A stretch of 64,000 nt of DNA from Prevotella sp. (lineage in GTDB: Bacteria > Bacteroidota > Bacteroidia > Bacteroidales > Bacteroidaceae). Where the stretch lies: the NCBI GenBank assembly GCA_017478025.1, contig JAFVGZ010000003.1, positions 62,001-126,000 on the forward strand, written 5' to 3'. The first letter of the stretch is position 1. Each line of letters opens with the position of its first letter. A model generated the notes under the pieces. It made no database searches and was not told the origin of the DNA. It was given only the letters and a program-made list of their open reading frames with translations. The position numbers were made by a program, and so were the translations under genes. Shown piece by piece: positions 8,586-18,032 of the stretch.

Positions 8586-9755
8586 ATGAATACAATCAAA
8601 CCAGCCGAAAGGCTCTCTTTTGTTGAGGAATACTACTTCAGCCGTAAGTTAAAAGAAGTGGCACAGATGAACGCTGAGGGCAAGGATATCATAAGCCTTG
8701 CAATCGGTTCGCCTGATATGCCCCCTTCACAGCAGACCATTGACACACTTTGCAAAACTGCTTTTAACCCCGATGCTCACGGTTATCAGCCCACGTCAGG
8801 CATCCCTGAGCTCAAAGAGGCTATGGCTTATTTCTATAAGAGATGGTATAATGTGGACCTTGATCCTAAGACAGAGATCCAACCTATGATAGGTTCAAAG
8901 GAAGCTATACTTCACGTTACTTTGGCTCTGTGCAATCCTGGTGATACGGTACTCGTGCCTAATCCCGGCTATCCCACATATACGTCACTGTCTAAGATAC
9001 TTGGTCAGAAGGTTGTTTACTATGACCTGAAAGAAAATGATGGCTGGCAACCAGACTTTGAGCAGTTGGAAGCTATGGATTTGACCAATGTGAAGATTCT
9101 GTGGACAAACTATCCTAATATGCCGACAGGAGGGGATGCACGCAGGGCTACATACGAGCGACTCGTGAAATTCGCTCAGGAGCATAATATCGTCGTAGTG
9201 AATGATAATCCATATTCATTCATCCTGAACGGAAACCCGCAGAGCCTGCTTCAAGTGGATGGAGCGAAGGAATGCTGCATAGAGTTCAACTCAATGTCCA
9301 AGAGCCACAACATGCCGGGATGGCGTGTGGGTATGGTAGCAACAAACTCACAGTTTATTTCGTGGATATTGAAGGTGAAGTCAAATATAGACTCAGGCAT
9401 GTTCCGCGGCACACAGTTGGCAGCAGCTCAGGCTTACCATAACAGCGATGAATGGCACCATAAGTTCAACTATGAGACTTATAAGCGTCGTCGCAGCTAT
9501 GCAGAAGAAATAATGGATGAGTTAGGATGCAAATATGACAGCAAATCCGTTGGAATGTTCCTTTGGGGCAGAATACCTGATACATACAGTAATTGCGAGG
9601 AATTGACGGAGAAAGTGCTGCATGAGGCACGTGTCTTCATCACACCAGGTTTCATCTTCGGTTCCAATGGCCAGCGATACATACGTATCTCCCTCTGTGC
9701 AAAAGATGACAAGATGCAGGAAGCATTAGAACGCATCAAGAAGATGGAGAAATAA
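8586..9755 (+). CDS. PLP-dependent aminotransferase (class I/II) of the aromatic operon
   Basis: A fold-type I aminotransferase of 389 residues. The PLP lysine lies in NSMSKSHNMPGWRVG near residue 240, and the Asp/Tyr positions are in NDNPYSF. Its place between pheA and the DAHP synthase suggests it converts phenylpyruvate and hydroxyphenylpyruvate (or prephenate) to the amino acids. I use the ATG at 8586 because the upstream extension to a TTG at 8544 (LHEIIQNKIID) does not look like part of the family. The gap to the next gene holds a 7-bp hairpin (CCGATGG/CCATCGG, 9771-9789) without a T-run. Confidence 0.92.
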   Translation: MNTIKPAERLSFVEEYYFSRKLKEVAQMNAEGKDIISLAIGSPDMPPSQQTIDTLCKTAFNPDAHGYQPTSGIPELKEAMAYFYKRWYNVDLDPKTEIQPMIGSKEAILHVTLALCNPGDTVLVPNPGYPTYTSLSKILGQKVVYYDLKENDGWQPDFEQLEAMDLTNVKILWTNYPNMPTGGDARRATYERLVKFAQEHNIVVVNDNPYSFILNGNPQSLLQVDGAKECCIEFNSMSKSHNMPGWRVGMVATNSQFISWILKVKSNIDSGMFRGTQLAAAQAYHNSDEWHHKFNYETYKRRRSYAEEIMDELGCKYDSKSVGMFLWGRIPDTYSNCEELTEKVLHEARVFITPGFIFGSNGQRYIRISLCAKDDKMQEALERIKKMEK

Positions 9756-9835
9756 CATCAATTACAGTTCCCGATGGTTTTCCCATCGGTTCCCTCAACA
9801 ATAGAAAATAACCAAACAACATAAAACAAATAAAA

Positions 9836-10906
9836 ATGGAAGAGTTGAAATTACAACCCCTTAACCTGCCGAAGGACACAGAGAATGGTCCTATCGTCAT
9901 TGCAGGCCCGTGCTCTGCAGAATCAGAAGAGCAAGTTATGACTACAGCTAAGCAGCTTGCCGACAAGGGCTGCCACCTGTTCCGTGCAGGTGTGTGGAAA
10001 CCGCGTACTAAGCCAGGCGGCTTCGAGGGTCACGGCGAACCTGCATTGAAGTGGATGAAGCGCGTGAAGGAAGAAACGGGTATGCTGATAGGCACCGAAG
10101 TAGCTACACCAGAGCATGTGGCGCTGGCTATGAACTACGGAATGGATATTCTCTGGATAGGTGCACGCACAACAGCTAACCCATTTGCTATGCAGCAACT
10201 TGCAGATGCTATGCACGGATTGGACATCCCTGTGCTCATCAAGAATCCCGTAAATCCCGACCTGGAATTGTGGATAGGGGCGATAGAGCGTATCAATCAG
10301 GCTGGCATTACGCGAATAGGCGTGATACACAGAGGATTCTCTTCGTTTGAGAAGTCTATGTATCGCAATGCTCCTATGTGGCAGATACCAATAGAGTTGC
10401 GTCGCCGTATCCCTGATCTGCCCATCATCTGTGACCCTTCACACATGGGAGGAAAGCGTGAGCTGATAGCACCGCTGTCACAACAGGCGCTCGACCTGGG
10501 CTTTGACGGACTGATGATAGAGAGCCACTGTGACCCGGACAAAGCATGGAGTGACGCTAAGCAACAGTTGACTCCTGAGGTATGTGATTACGTTGTCAGC
10601 CTCTTGGTTTCGCGTGACGGTAAGTTTACCACAGAGGGCATAAAGCAACTGCGTCACCAAATAGATGATATTGATAATGATATCATGGAATTGCTGTCAA
10701 AGCGTATGCGCGTGTGTCGTGAGATAGGACAGTATAAGAAGGAACATAATATAGCCGTTCTGCAAACTAACCGTTATAATGAAATTCTGGAAAAGCGCGG
10801 TGCGCAGGGAGCATTGATGGGAATGAGTGATGACTTTGCCAAGCAGATATTCGAGCATATACACGAAGAGTCGGTAAGACAGCAGTTGGAAATTGTAAAC
10901 AAGTAA
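9836..10906 (+). CDS. Bifunctional DAHP synthase / chorismate mutase
   Basis: Residues 1-255 are a 3-deoxy-7-phosphoheptulonate synthase of the KDO8P-synthase-like type (GPCSAESEEQ, FRAGVWKPRTKPGGFEG, CDPSHMGGKRE). Residues 265-356 are an AroQ-type chorismate mutase (IKQLRHQIDDIDNDIMELL, KRMRVCREIG, HEESVRQQ). The protein therefore provides both the first step of the shikimate pathway and the chorismate to prephenate step used by the flanking pheA and tyrA. This fusion order is known in Bacteroidetes. Aromatic end products may act through the mutase domain. Confidence 0.94.
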   Translation: MEELKLQPLNLPKDTENGPIVIAGPCSAESEEQVMTTAKQLADKGCHLFRAGVWKPRTKPGGFEGHGEPALKWMKRVKEETGMLIGTEVATPEHVALAMNYGMDILWIGARTTANPFAMQQLADAMHGLDIPVLIKNPVNPDLELWIGAIERINQAGITRIGVIHRGFSSFEKSMYRNAPMWQIPIELRRRIPDLPIICDPSHMGGKRELIAPLSQQALDLGFDGLMIESHCDPDKAWSDAKQQLTPEVCDYVVSLLVSRDGKFTTEGIKQLRHQIDDIDNDIMELLSKRMRVCREIGQYKKEHNIAVLQTNRYNEILEKRGAQGALMGMSDDFAKQIFEHIHEESVRQQLEIVNK

Positions 10907-10922
10907 TTCTTCCTATAAGAAA

Positions 10923-11717
10923 ATGAAAATACTGATTTTGGGTGCAGGAAAGATGGGGTCTTTCTTCATCGACCTGCTCAGTTTCGACCATGAGGTAGGC
11001 GTTTATGAGAAGGACCCTCGTCGTTTGCGTTTCACATATAATTGTCAGCGCTTCCTGGAGCTGGAGGAGGTGAGAAATTTCCAACCGGAACTTGTCATCA
11101 ATGCTGCTACCGTAAAATATACCATTCCTGCATTCAACGAGGTACTGCCTTTCTTGCCTGAGCAATGTATTTTGTCTGACATCGCTTCGGTAAAGACAGG
11201 ATTAAAAGAGTATTACGAAAGTACTGGGCGCAGATATGTCTCTACTCACCCGATGTTTGGCCCTACGTTCGCCAACCTCAATCAGCTCTCTGAAGAGAAT
11301 GCGATAATCATCAGCGAGGGTGACTATATGGGACGTTGCTTCTTCAAAGACCTCTATTCGAGATTGGATCTTAATATCTACGAATACACCTTTGAGGAGC
11401 ATGATAAGACTGTAGCATATTCGTTGTCAATCCCGTTTGTGTCAACTTTCGTGTTCTCTGCAGTCATGAAGCATCAGGATGCACCTGGTACGACATTCAA
11501 GCGTCATCTTCGCATAGCCAAAGGTGTGCTGAATGAAGATGATTACCTATTGCAGGAAGTTCTCTTCAACCCCTATACCCACGACCAAGTGGACCAAATA
11601 AGGGCTGAGCTGAAATCTCTCCTTGAGATTATCGACAATAAAGATGCAGATGGCATGAAGGCCTATCTTACGAAAATCAGAGCCAATGTAAAACGCGATG
11701 TGGAAGCGTTAAAGTAG
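10923..11717 (+). CDS. tyrA: Prephenate dehydrogenase
   Basis: Oxidatively decarboxylates prephenate to hydroxyphenylpyruvate for tyrosine. The 264-residue protein opens with an NAD(P) Rossmann motif (ILILGAGKMGSFF) and contains the dehydrogenase signature STHPMFGPT near residue 105 and a C-terminal helical domain. It is shorter than fused TyrA enzymes because the chorismate mutase sits on the DAHP synthase just upstream (16 bp away). It is the last gene of the operon; a strong terminator follows 10 bp later. Confidence 0.92.
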   Translation: MKILILGAGKMGSFFIDLLSFDHEVGVYEKDPRRLRFTYNCQRFLELEEVRNFQPELVINAATVKYTIPAFNEVLPFLPEQCILSDIASVKTGLKEYYESTGRRYVSTHPMFGPTFANLNQLSEENAIIISEGDYMGRCFFKDLYSRLDLNIYEYTFEEHDKTVAYSLSIPFVSTFVFSAVMKHQDAPGTTFKRHLRIAKGVLNEDDYLLQEVLFNPYTHDQVDQIRAELKSLLEIIDNKDADGMKAYLTKIRANVKRDVEALK

Positions 11718-11727
11718 GGCTATAAAC

Positions 11728-11762
11728 AAATTGGGGTGTTCAGCTGATGAACACCCCAATTT
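11728..11762. terminator. Bidirectional intrinsic terminator between tyrA and the xylanase gene
   Basis: A perfect 15-bp stem (AAATTGGGGTGTTCA with its complement at 11748-11762) closes a 5-nt loop. Both flanks are T-rich in the outgoing direction, so it should end transcription of both convergent genes. Confidence 0.88.
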
Positions 11763-11792
11763 ATTTTATGCTGGGTTCTATTATTTTCCCCA

Positions 11793-14786
11793 TTAAAACA
11801 GAAACTTCTTTCCGCTGTTTATTGCTATGCCCTTCGTGCCTGTCATTATTCTCTGACCTTGCAGGTTATACCACTCATCGCTATACGTCCGCTCGGCCTT
11901 TTTTAGGTTTACGGACGTTTCTTTTTGTGCTGCTTTGCGCAGCTGGGCGTGAACATAGTAGTAAGCCGGCTTTGCGTTGCAGTTTGAGTCAAACATCAAT
12001 GGCTGGTTGTGGCGCCATGAATTGTTGTCTGATATACCCCAAACCATGAGTGTAGGACAGTTTTCATTACGCAGGAACACCCTTGTGATAGCGGCATATT
12101 CCTTTGCCTGAGTTTCCAGAGCATCGGGTGCTGATGGGTTGGCAAGGGCAATGTCAAGCTCGGTAATGATACAGTTGAGTCCCAATGGCGCATAGCGCTG
12201 GATATTGTTCTCAAGTTTCAGAGTGTCGAGCTGTCCCGTTGTGAGGTGGCATTGCAATCCGCATCCGTCAATTGGAAGATTGGATGCCTTAAGGCGTTTC
12301 ACAAGATTGAAGTAAGCCTCTGCCTTGGTGCTGCCCATGAACTCCACACCATAGTCGTTGATATAGAGCTTTGCAGAAGGGTCTGCCTCATGCGCCCATA
12401 CGAAGGCAGAGTCAATAAACTCCTCTCCTATGTATGTGGCCCAAATAGAGGGACGCAGCTTATAAGTGCCTGGGTTGGTGCGAACTACGCTCTGGTCATC
12501 GTCAAGCACCTCGTTGACTACATCCCACTCGCGTATCTTTCCTTTGTATTTACCCACTACATTATAGATATGGTTCTTCAGTATGCCGAGCAGCTGCTCG
12601 CGTGTGAACCCGTTGTTGTTTTTTCTGCCGTCTGAGCTAACCCACGAAGGCACCTGTGAATGCCAGGCCAAGGTGTGGCCTCTCACCTCCTGATGGTTAC
12701 GCTCTGCTTCCCACATGATAGCGTCTGAGCCTCCATAGTTGAAATAGTTCTGTCCCGGTTCGGTGGCATCAAACTTCATTTCATTCTCGCCCACCACGAT
12801 ATTGAATTCACGGCCCACAGCTGCTGTCTCAGGCACATTGTCATTGCTCAGATCATAGCGATAGCTGGCAGCGGCTACGCCAATGCTCTTGCCCAGCTTG
12901 CTGGCGTAGGTACGCAGCGGCGTATTGTCGGTCATATCGATTGTTATGTCTTCGTCAGGATAGTTCTTCACGTCACCATCCTGCGTTTCGTCATCGTCTT
13001 CCTTGTAGTTCGGATTGTCATCAAGCGAAATGACCCTTGCTACTATGGTAAACGTGCCGTCGTTTTCCACACGTTGCTCGGTGGTAAAAGTGTATCTCTT
13101 AGGATAGCGCATGTCGAATGCCAGTCCTTCTGCGGGTTTCTTTGAGCAGGTGAGCAACACGATTTCGTCGTTGATGTTCAGCGTGGCATCGTCTGTCAGC
13201 GTCAGCGCCAGTCGCGGATTGGCTTCTGAGGTTTGGAAGTCCTGGGTGATGTTGCTCTTGACTATCGTGCCCTGCACTTTCAGCATGCTGTGTTCCTGAG
13301 CCGAGCGGGCATTGATGCGTATTACTGATTTGGGATGCAGCGTGAGCGTTACATCCTTCCCTGCAGCATAGTTGGCAAATGTCAGAGTTTCAAAACTCTC
13401 TGTTGAAGGCTGCAGTATTCCATACATATCCGTATTGGCTGCTATGCTGCCGTTGCCTCCTAAGCGGGCTCCTGTCATTACGGTCAAAGGACCGGTAGCT
13501 CCCGTTGCTCCGCTTTTCTTTCCAGACTCTGCTGCCTGGGCATCATTGCATATCAGCAAAGTACCGGCATTTACCGTCACACCGCTGTTGATGTCGTTCT
13601 CGTTGCCCGTAATGGTATAGGTGCCTTTGCCCTCTTTTATGATACCTACCTTGTTGCCGCTGTACTTGGCATATATCTTTCCTGCAAGCATTCCGTCGCT
13701 GTTTAGGCCGCCTATTACGTAATAAGAGTTGGCGCTGCTGCTCTTGTAGTAGCCTATCATCTCAGCCGTCTTCTCCATCTGCAGCGCTCCGATCTTAAAT
13801 CCTCGCGTTCCCGATTCGGCTGCCAGTGTGGTGCCATCGTGCATCACCAGCGTCTTGTTGGCAAAGAGGATGTTGGGTCTTGACTGTTCCTCGTTGTCAG
13901 GTGAGAACGTGCCGCTCTGCAGCAACAGACCATAGAAGCCGCAAGAGCCTACTACCTCTTTGTAGGGGTAGAGGTGTATGGTGCCAGTCATCTTTGTCCA
14001 GTCAGGATAGGTGCTTCCCTTGCTTGCCTGCGTGCCGATGTAGCATCGTTCACCGCCGGCATAGATATTCAGCGTACCTTCGCCTGCCAGAGCGTTCGTC
14101 CACTCCGAATAGCGGGATGTGCGCACGCTGGCTGTCACGCCTTTGGGAATAAAGAGCGGCAGGTCAAAGTTCTTATAGTTGCTCGAAGTGTTGTTCACAC
14201 AATAGTCAAATACCTGACCATCAGTTGCCTCTGTATAGTCGTCAAATTCTCCCACCAACTGTATGTTGTCAAGATAATAGTCGGAGTCATCGTGGTTAAA
14301 TCCTATACGCAGCACAGCAGAATTATTGTCTGCTGATGCACCTTTTAGGGCATAGCCTTTCGTCTGCCAAACACCTTTGTTGCCCTGATAGGGGTAACCC
14401 TCATCTCTATACAGTTCTTCTGTGCCTAGGAACACCGCAAACTGCTTATAGTCAGCATTATCGCCATTGCCGCGATACAGTTGGCAGCGCAGGGTGGGGT
14501 AGCGGTCAGTCAAAGCCTTGCCTGTGAGCTCGCCAGGCACGGCAAACTCTGCATGGCTGTTCCAATTCTTCACCACCACATGCAGCACCTTGTTGTTAGC
14601 GTTTGCAGGGTCATTCACGACAGTAGCCGTCGATGCCTCACCGCCGCCATATCTGTTCCACATAGTCCATGTGGTTCCCACTTCGTAACTCTCAAAATCG
14701 CACACCATTAAAGGTCCTGCACTCACACTCGCTGATACAATAGCGCTAAGTATTCCCAAAAATAGTCTTCTCATATTATTAGACAT
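11793..14786 (-). CDS. Secreted multi-domain GH10 endo-1,4-beta-xylanase
   Basis: Cleaves the xylan backbone outside the cell. The 997-residue protein has a signal peptide (MRRLFLGILSAIVSASVSAG). A carbohydrate-binding-like beta-sandwich follows at about residues 25-180 (CDFESYEVG, SDYYLDNIQLVGEF). A long beta-rich middle holds an autotransporter-type strand repeat (GTYTITGNENDINSGVTVNA; LGGNGSIAAN). The GH10 barrel spans about 625-945, with the acid/base Glu in DVVNE (near 759) and the nucleophile in ITELD (near 876). The C-terminus WYNLQGQRIM...GKKFLF resembles type IX secretion sorting tails. It is convergent with tyrA and divergent from purA, with no other polysaccharide-utilisation genes beside it. 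Confidence 0.93.
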   Translation of the reverse strand: MSNNMRRLFLGILSAIVSASVSAGPLMVCDFESYEVGTTWTMWNRYGGGEASTATVVNDPANANNKVLHVVVKNWNSHAEFAVPGELTGKALTDRYPTLRCQLYRGNGDNADYKQFAVFLGTEELYRDEGYPYQGNKGVWQTKGYALKGASADNNSAVLRIGFNHDDSDYYLDNIQLVGEFDDYTEATDGQVFDYCVNNTSSNYKNFDLPLFIPKGVTASVRTSRYSEWTNALAGEGTLNIYAGGERCYIGTQASKGSTYPDWTKMTGTIHLYPYKEVVGSCGFYGLLLQSGTFSPDNEEQSRPNILFANKTLVMHDGTTLAAESGTRGFKIGALQMEKTAEMIGYYKSSSANSYYVIGGLNSDGMLAGKIYAKYSGNKVGIIKEGKGTYTITGNENDINSGVTVNAGTLLICNDAQAAESGKKSGATGATGPLTVMTGARLGGNGSIAANTDMYGILQPSTESFETLTFANYAAGKDVTLTLHPKSVIRINARSAQEHSMLKVQGTIVKSNITQDFQTSEANPRLALTLTDDATLNINDEIVLLTCSKKPAEGLAFDMRYPKRYTFTTEQRVENDGTFTIVARVISLDDNPNYKEDDDETQDGDVKNYPDEDITIDMTDNTPLRTYASKLGKSIGVAAASYRYDLSNDNVPETAAVGREFNIVVGENEMKFDATEPGQNYFNYGGSDAIMWEAERNHQEVRGHTLAWHSQVPSWVSSDGRKNNNGFTREQLLGILKNHIYNVVGKYKGKIREWDVVNEVLDDDQSVVRTNPGTYKLRPSIWATYIGEEFIDSAFVWAHEADPSAKLYINDYGVEFMGSTKAEAYFNLVKRLKASNLPIDGCGLQCHLTTGQLDTLKLENNIQRYAPLGLNCIITELDIALANPSAPDALETQAKEYAAITRVFLRNENCPTLMVWGISDNNSWRHNQPLMFDSNCNAKPAYYYVHAQLRKAAQKETSVNLKKAERTYSDEWYNLQGQRIMTGTKGIAINSGKKFLF

Positions 14787-15170
14787 TTATTATTTTCTAT
14801 GATTGATGTTTATATCTCTTGTCTGCATTATCGGCAAAATCATTGCAAAATTATAAATAATTTGCAAGTTATAAGGTGGTTTAGATGTAAACGCATACAG
14901 TTTTCAGTGGATAGTCCATTATAAATACAAGATTATACATTGTGATTGCGTAAACTTTGTAGTTTCTTACTTTGTATCTTGTATTCTTTCCTGAATGGGG
15001 CGATGGTTACTTTCGTATGTCCAGACGTGTGAATGAAGGTTAAAACGTGGTATTTTTTTTTATGTCTTACGGAAGTGTAGGATTTTTTTTGTAACTTTGC
15101 AGGGATATTGTGAAAGAGGGTTCTCCCTCACATCCTACATGGTAAGTAAAACAGAAACAGTATAACAAAA
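14787..15170. other. Divergent promoter region between the xylanase gene and purA
   Basis: No ORF, RNA gene or purine riboswitch is recognisable in these 384 bp. On the minus strand a possible xylanase -7 box (TAATTTTG) covers 14846-14853 without a good -33 partner. On the plus strand the purA -7 box lies at 15092-15099. The rest is AT-rich and unremarkable. Confidence 0.5.
15092..15099 (+). promoter_or_regulatory. Probable -7 element of purA
   Basis: TAACTTTG followed by CAG matches the Bacteroidetes -7 box exactly and lies 72 bp before the purA ATG. I see no convincing TTTG 19-21 bp upstream, where a T-rich tract sits instead. Confidence 0.5.
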
Positions 15171-16442
15171 ATGACAGGAAAAGTAGATGTGCTCCTCGGT
15201 TTGCAGTGGGGCGATGAAGGAAAAGGTAAGGTAGTTGACGTTCTGACACCGCGTTATGATGTGGTGGCTCGCTTTCAGGGTGGCCCCAACGCCGGTCACA
15301 CGCTGGAGTTTGACGGTGAGAAGTATGTGCTTCGTTCAATCCCGTCGGGTATTTTCCAGGGTGGCAAGGTGAATATCATCGGCAACGGCGTTGTGCTGGC
15401 TCCCGATCTGTTCATGGACGAGGCGAAGGATTTAGAGAAGAGCGGACATGATCTGAAGAACCGCCTCCATATTTCAAAGAAGGCGCACCTCATCATGCCG
15501 ACCCATCGTGTGCTGGATGCTGCCATTGAGGCTTCTAAGGGCAAGAACAAAGTGGGCACGACAGGCAAAGGTATCGGCCCTACCTATTCTGACAAGATAG
15601 CCCGCACAGGACTGCGCGTGGGCGATATTCTGGAGAATTTTGAGGAGAAATATGCAGCTCACAAGGCCCGCCATGAGGAGCAGCTGCGTGCCATGAACTA
15701 TACGGACTATGACATCAGCGAGGTAGAGAAGAAATGGCTCGAGGGTGTGGAGTATCTGAAGCAGTTCCCGATAGTCGATAGCGAGCATGAGATCAACAAG
15801 ATGCTGCGCGAGGGTAAGAATGTGCTCTGCGAGGGCGCACAGGGCACTATGCTGGATGTGGATTTCGGCTCTTATCCTTTCGTCACCTCTTCCAACACTA
15901 TCTGTGCCGGAGCGTGCACGGGTCTGGGACTTGGACCGAACAAGATCGGTGAGGTCTATGGCATCATGAAGGCTTACTGCACACGTGTGGGAGCCGGTCC
16001 GTTCCCAACGGAGCTTTTTGATGAGACTGGCAAAAAGATGCGCGACATCGGTCATGAATACGGTGCTGTGACAGGACGTGAGCGTCGCTGCGGATGGATA
16101 GACCTCGTAGCACTCCGTTATTCCATCATGGTCAACGGTGTCACACAGCTCATCATGATGAAGAGTGACGTGCTCGACACATTCCCAACTATCAAGGCCT
16201 GTGTGGCTTATCGTGTGAACGGTGTGGAGACGCCTGACTTCCCGTATGACATAGAGAAGGGCATCGAGCCTGTCTATAAGGAGATGAAGGGATGGCAGAC
16301 CGATATGACGAAATACACCTCTGAGGATGAGTTCCCTCAGGAGTTCAAGGATTACATCAAGTTCCTGGAGGAGCAGCTGGAGACACCGATAAAGATTATC
16401 TCCATCGGTCCGGACAGAGAGCAGACAATCGAAAGAAAATAA
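15171..16442 (+). CDS. purA: Adenylosuccinate synthetase
   Basis: Joins IMP and aspartate with GTP hydrolysis in AMP synthesis. The 423-residue protein has the family's opening motif GLQWGDEGKGKVVDVL, the IMP site GPNAGHT and TTGKGIGPTYSDK, and the GTP-binding TGRERRCGWIDL. Length is normal. The gene stands alone with its own promoter, followed by a repeat-filled gap. Confidence 0.97.
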   Translation: MTGKVDVLLGLQWGDEGKGKVVDVLTPRYDVVARFQGGPNAGHTLEFDGEKYVLRSIPSGIFQGGKVNIIGNGVVLAPDLFMDEAKDLEKSGHDLKNRLHISKKAHLIMPTHRVLDAAIEASKGKNKVGTTGKGIGPTYSDKIARTGLRVGDILENFEEKYAAHKARHEEQLRAMNYTDYDISEVEKKWLEGVEYLKQFPIVDSEHEINKMLREGKNVLCEGAQGTMLDVDFGSYPFVTSSNTICAGACTGLGLGPNKIGEVYGIMKAYCTRVGAGPFPTELFDETGKKMRDIGHEYGAVTGRERRCGWIDLVALRYSIMVNGVTQLIMMKSDVLDTFPTIKACVAYRVNGVETPDFPYDIEKGIEPVYKEMKGWQTDMTKYTSEDEFPQEFKDYIKFLEEQLETPIKIISIGPDREQTIERK

Positions 16443-16496
16443 TGTACAATTTACCATTTACAATGTACAATGTACAATTTACAATGTACAATTTAC
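16443..16496. repeat. AT-rich word repeat TGTACAATTTAC
   Basis: Tandem degenerate copies of TGTACAATTTAC and ACAATGTACA fill the first part of the purA-hisS gap. TGTACA is itself palindromic. No terminator or promoter is seen within it. Confidence 0.7.
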
Positions 16497-16550
16497 CGCT
16501 CGGCCCTGTGGGACGCTTGCGTAGCACAGCGGAGCAAGAATGTACAATTT
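16497..16550 (+). repeat. 54-bp dispersed element, copy 1
   Basis: A G/C-rich block (CGCTCGGCCC, GGGACGCTTGCGT, GGAGCAAGAATG) inside AT-rich filler. It is about 47/54 identical to the reverse complement of 48063-48116. Both copies are flanked by the same AATTGTACAT-type words, so the whole composite seems to have been copied. Confidence 0.75.
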
Positions 16551-16569
16551 GTGAAATGGCAGCGAGGGT

Positions 16570-16622
16570 AATTCGTTAATTTGTTAATTCGTTAATTTGT
16601 TAATTCGTTAATTTGTTAATTC
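16570..16622. repeat. 16-bp tandem repeat GTTAATTTGTTAATTC before hisS
   Basis: About three and a half tandem copies end 6 bp before the hisS ATG. The same words recur immediately after hisS, starting within its last codons. Confidence 0.8.
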
Positions 16623-16628
16623 GAGATA

Positions 16629-18002
16629 ATGGGCAAACCAAGCATACCAAAAGGGACACGTGATTTCGGTGCCCTGGAGATGTCCAAGAGAAATTATATC
16701 TTCAATACTATCCGCAGGGTGTTTGAGCTCTATGGCTTTCGCCAGATAGAGACTCCCGCAATGGAGAACCTCTCCATGCTGATGGGCAAGTATGGCGAGG
16801 AGGGTGACAAACTGCTTTTCAAAATACTCAACTCAGGCGATTTCCTGCACGGCATGACCGCCGACGAGGTGGCCAACACATCGACTCAGAAGCTGGCAGC
16901 GCGTTTCTGCGAGAAGGGCCTACGCTACGACCTTACGGTGCCCTTCGCCCGCTATGTGGTGCAGCACCGCGAGGAACTGCAGCTGCCATTCAAACGCTAT
17001 CAGATACAACCCGTATGGCGCGCTGACCGTCCGCAGAAGGGACGCTATCGTGAGTTCTACCAATGTGACGTGGATGTGGTGGGCTCTGACTCTCTGCTCA
17101 ACGAGGTGGACCTGATGCAGATTGCCGACAAGGTGTTTACTGACTTCGGCGTGCGTGTGCAGATAAAAATCAACAACCGTAAAATCCTCTCTGGAATAGC
17201 CGAGGCTATAGGCGAAGCAGACAGAATCGTGGATATCACGGTGGCCATAGACAAGCTGGACAAGATAGGCCTGGAAGCGGTGAATGAGGAACTGAGACAG
17301 GACGGACTTTCAGAAGAGGCAATAGCAAAGCTGCAGCCCATCATTCAGCTGGAAGGCAGCAACGCGGAGAAGCTGAATACTATCGCTGAGGTGCTGAAAG
17401 ACTCAGAGACGGGACAGGCCGGCGTTGAGGAGATGCGCTTCATTCTTGGCACCATAGGAGCTCTGGACACCCCGAACGGCAGCCTGAACAACGAGCTGCA
17501 GCTGGATCTGACCCTTGCACGAGGACTGAACTATTACACCGGAGCCATCTTTGAGGTCAAGGCCCTCGATGTGCAGATTGGCAGCATAACAGGAGGCGGA
17601 CGATATGACAACCTGACAGGAATCTTCGGTATGCCGGGGCTGTCGGGAGTGGGCATCTCGTTTGGTGCTGATCGCATCTATGACGTGCTGAACCAGCTGG
17701 ATCTCTACCCCAAGGAGACCGTAACGGGCACAAAACTTCTCTTCATCAACTTCGGAGCGCAGGAGACAGCCTATTGCCTGCCGATAGCTCAGGAATGCAG
17801 AAAGGCAGGCATCGCTACAGAGGTCTATGCCGACAATGCGAAGATGAAAAAGCAAATGTCATACGCCAACGCCCTCAACATCCCGTTCGTAGCCCTCTGC
17901 GGTGAGAACGAAATGAAAGAAGGCAAGGTGACGCTGAAGAACATGAACACCGGCGAACAAACCCTCGTAACTCCCGAGGAACTCATTGCGACAATTCGTT
18001 AA
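16629..18002 (+). CDS. hisS: Histidine--tRNA ligase
   Basis: Charges tRNA-His. The 457-residue class II synthetase shows motif 2 ([27 protein letters not shown]) and the histidine-specific blocks [14 protein letters not shown] and [11 protein letters not shown]. The C-terminal anticodon-binding domain covers about residues 365-457. The final codons (ATTCGT then TAA) coincide with the start of an AATTCGTTAATTTG repeat that also precedes the gene. Confidence 0.97.
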   Translation: MGKPSIPKGTRDFGALEMSKRNYIFNTIRRVFELYGFRQIETPAMENLSMLMGKYGEEGDKLLFKILNSGDFLHGMTADEVANTSTQKLAARFCEKGLRYDLTVPFARYVVQHREELQLPFKRYQIQPVWRADRPQKGRYREFYQCDVDVVGSDSLLNEVDLMQIADKVFTDFGVRVQIKINNRKILSGIAEAIGEADRIVDITVAIDKLDKIGLEAVNEELRQDGLSEEAIAKLQPIIQLEGSNAEKLNTIAEVLKDSETGQAGVEEMRFILGTIGALDTPNGSLNNELQLDLTLARGLNYYTGAIFEVKALDVQIGSITGGGRYDNLTGIFGMPGLSGVGISFGADRIYDVLNQLDLYPKETVTGTKLLFINFGAQETAYCLPIAQECRKAGIATEVYADNAKMKKQMSYANALNIPFVALCGENEMKEGKVTLKNMNTGEQTLVTPEELIATIR

Positions 18003-18029
18003 TTTGTTAACTTGTTAATTTGTTAATTT
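17993..18029. repeat. GTTAATTTGTTAA repeat after hisS
   Basis: It shares its words with 16570-16622 and includes the hisS stop codon. It ends 3 bp before the next ATG. Confidence 0.75.
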
Positions 18030-18032
18030 GAA

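Noticed and set aside
9771..9789. Hairpin between the aminotransferase and DAHP synthase genes as a terminator
   Set aside because: The 7-bp stem lacks a T-run, and the operon clearly continues.
14787..15170. Possible purine riboswitch before purA
   Set aside because: No conserved purine-aptamer core or fitting stem pairings could be found by eye.
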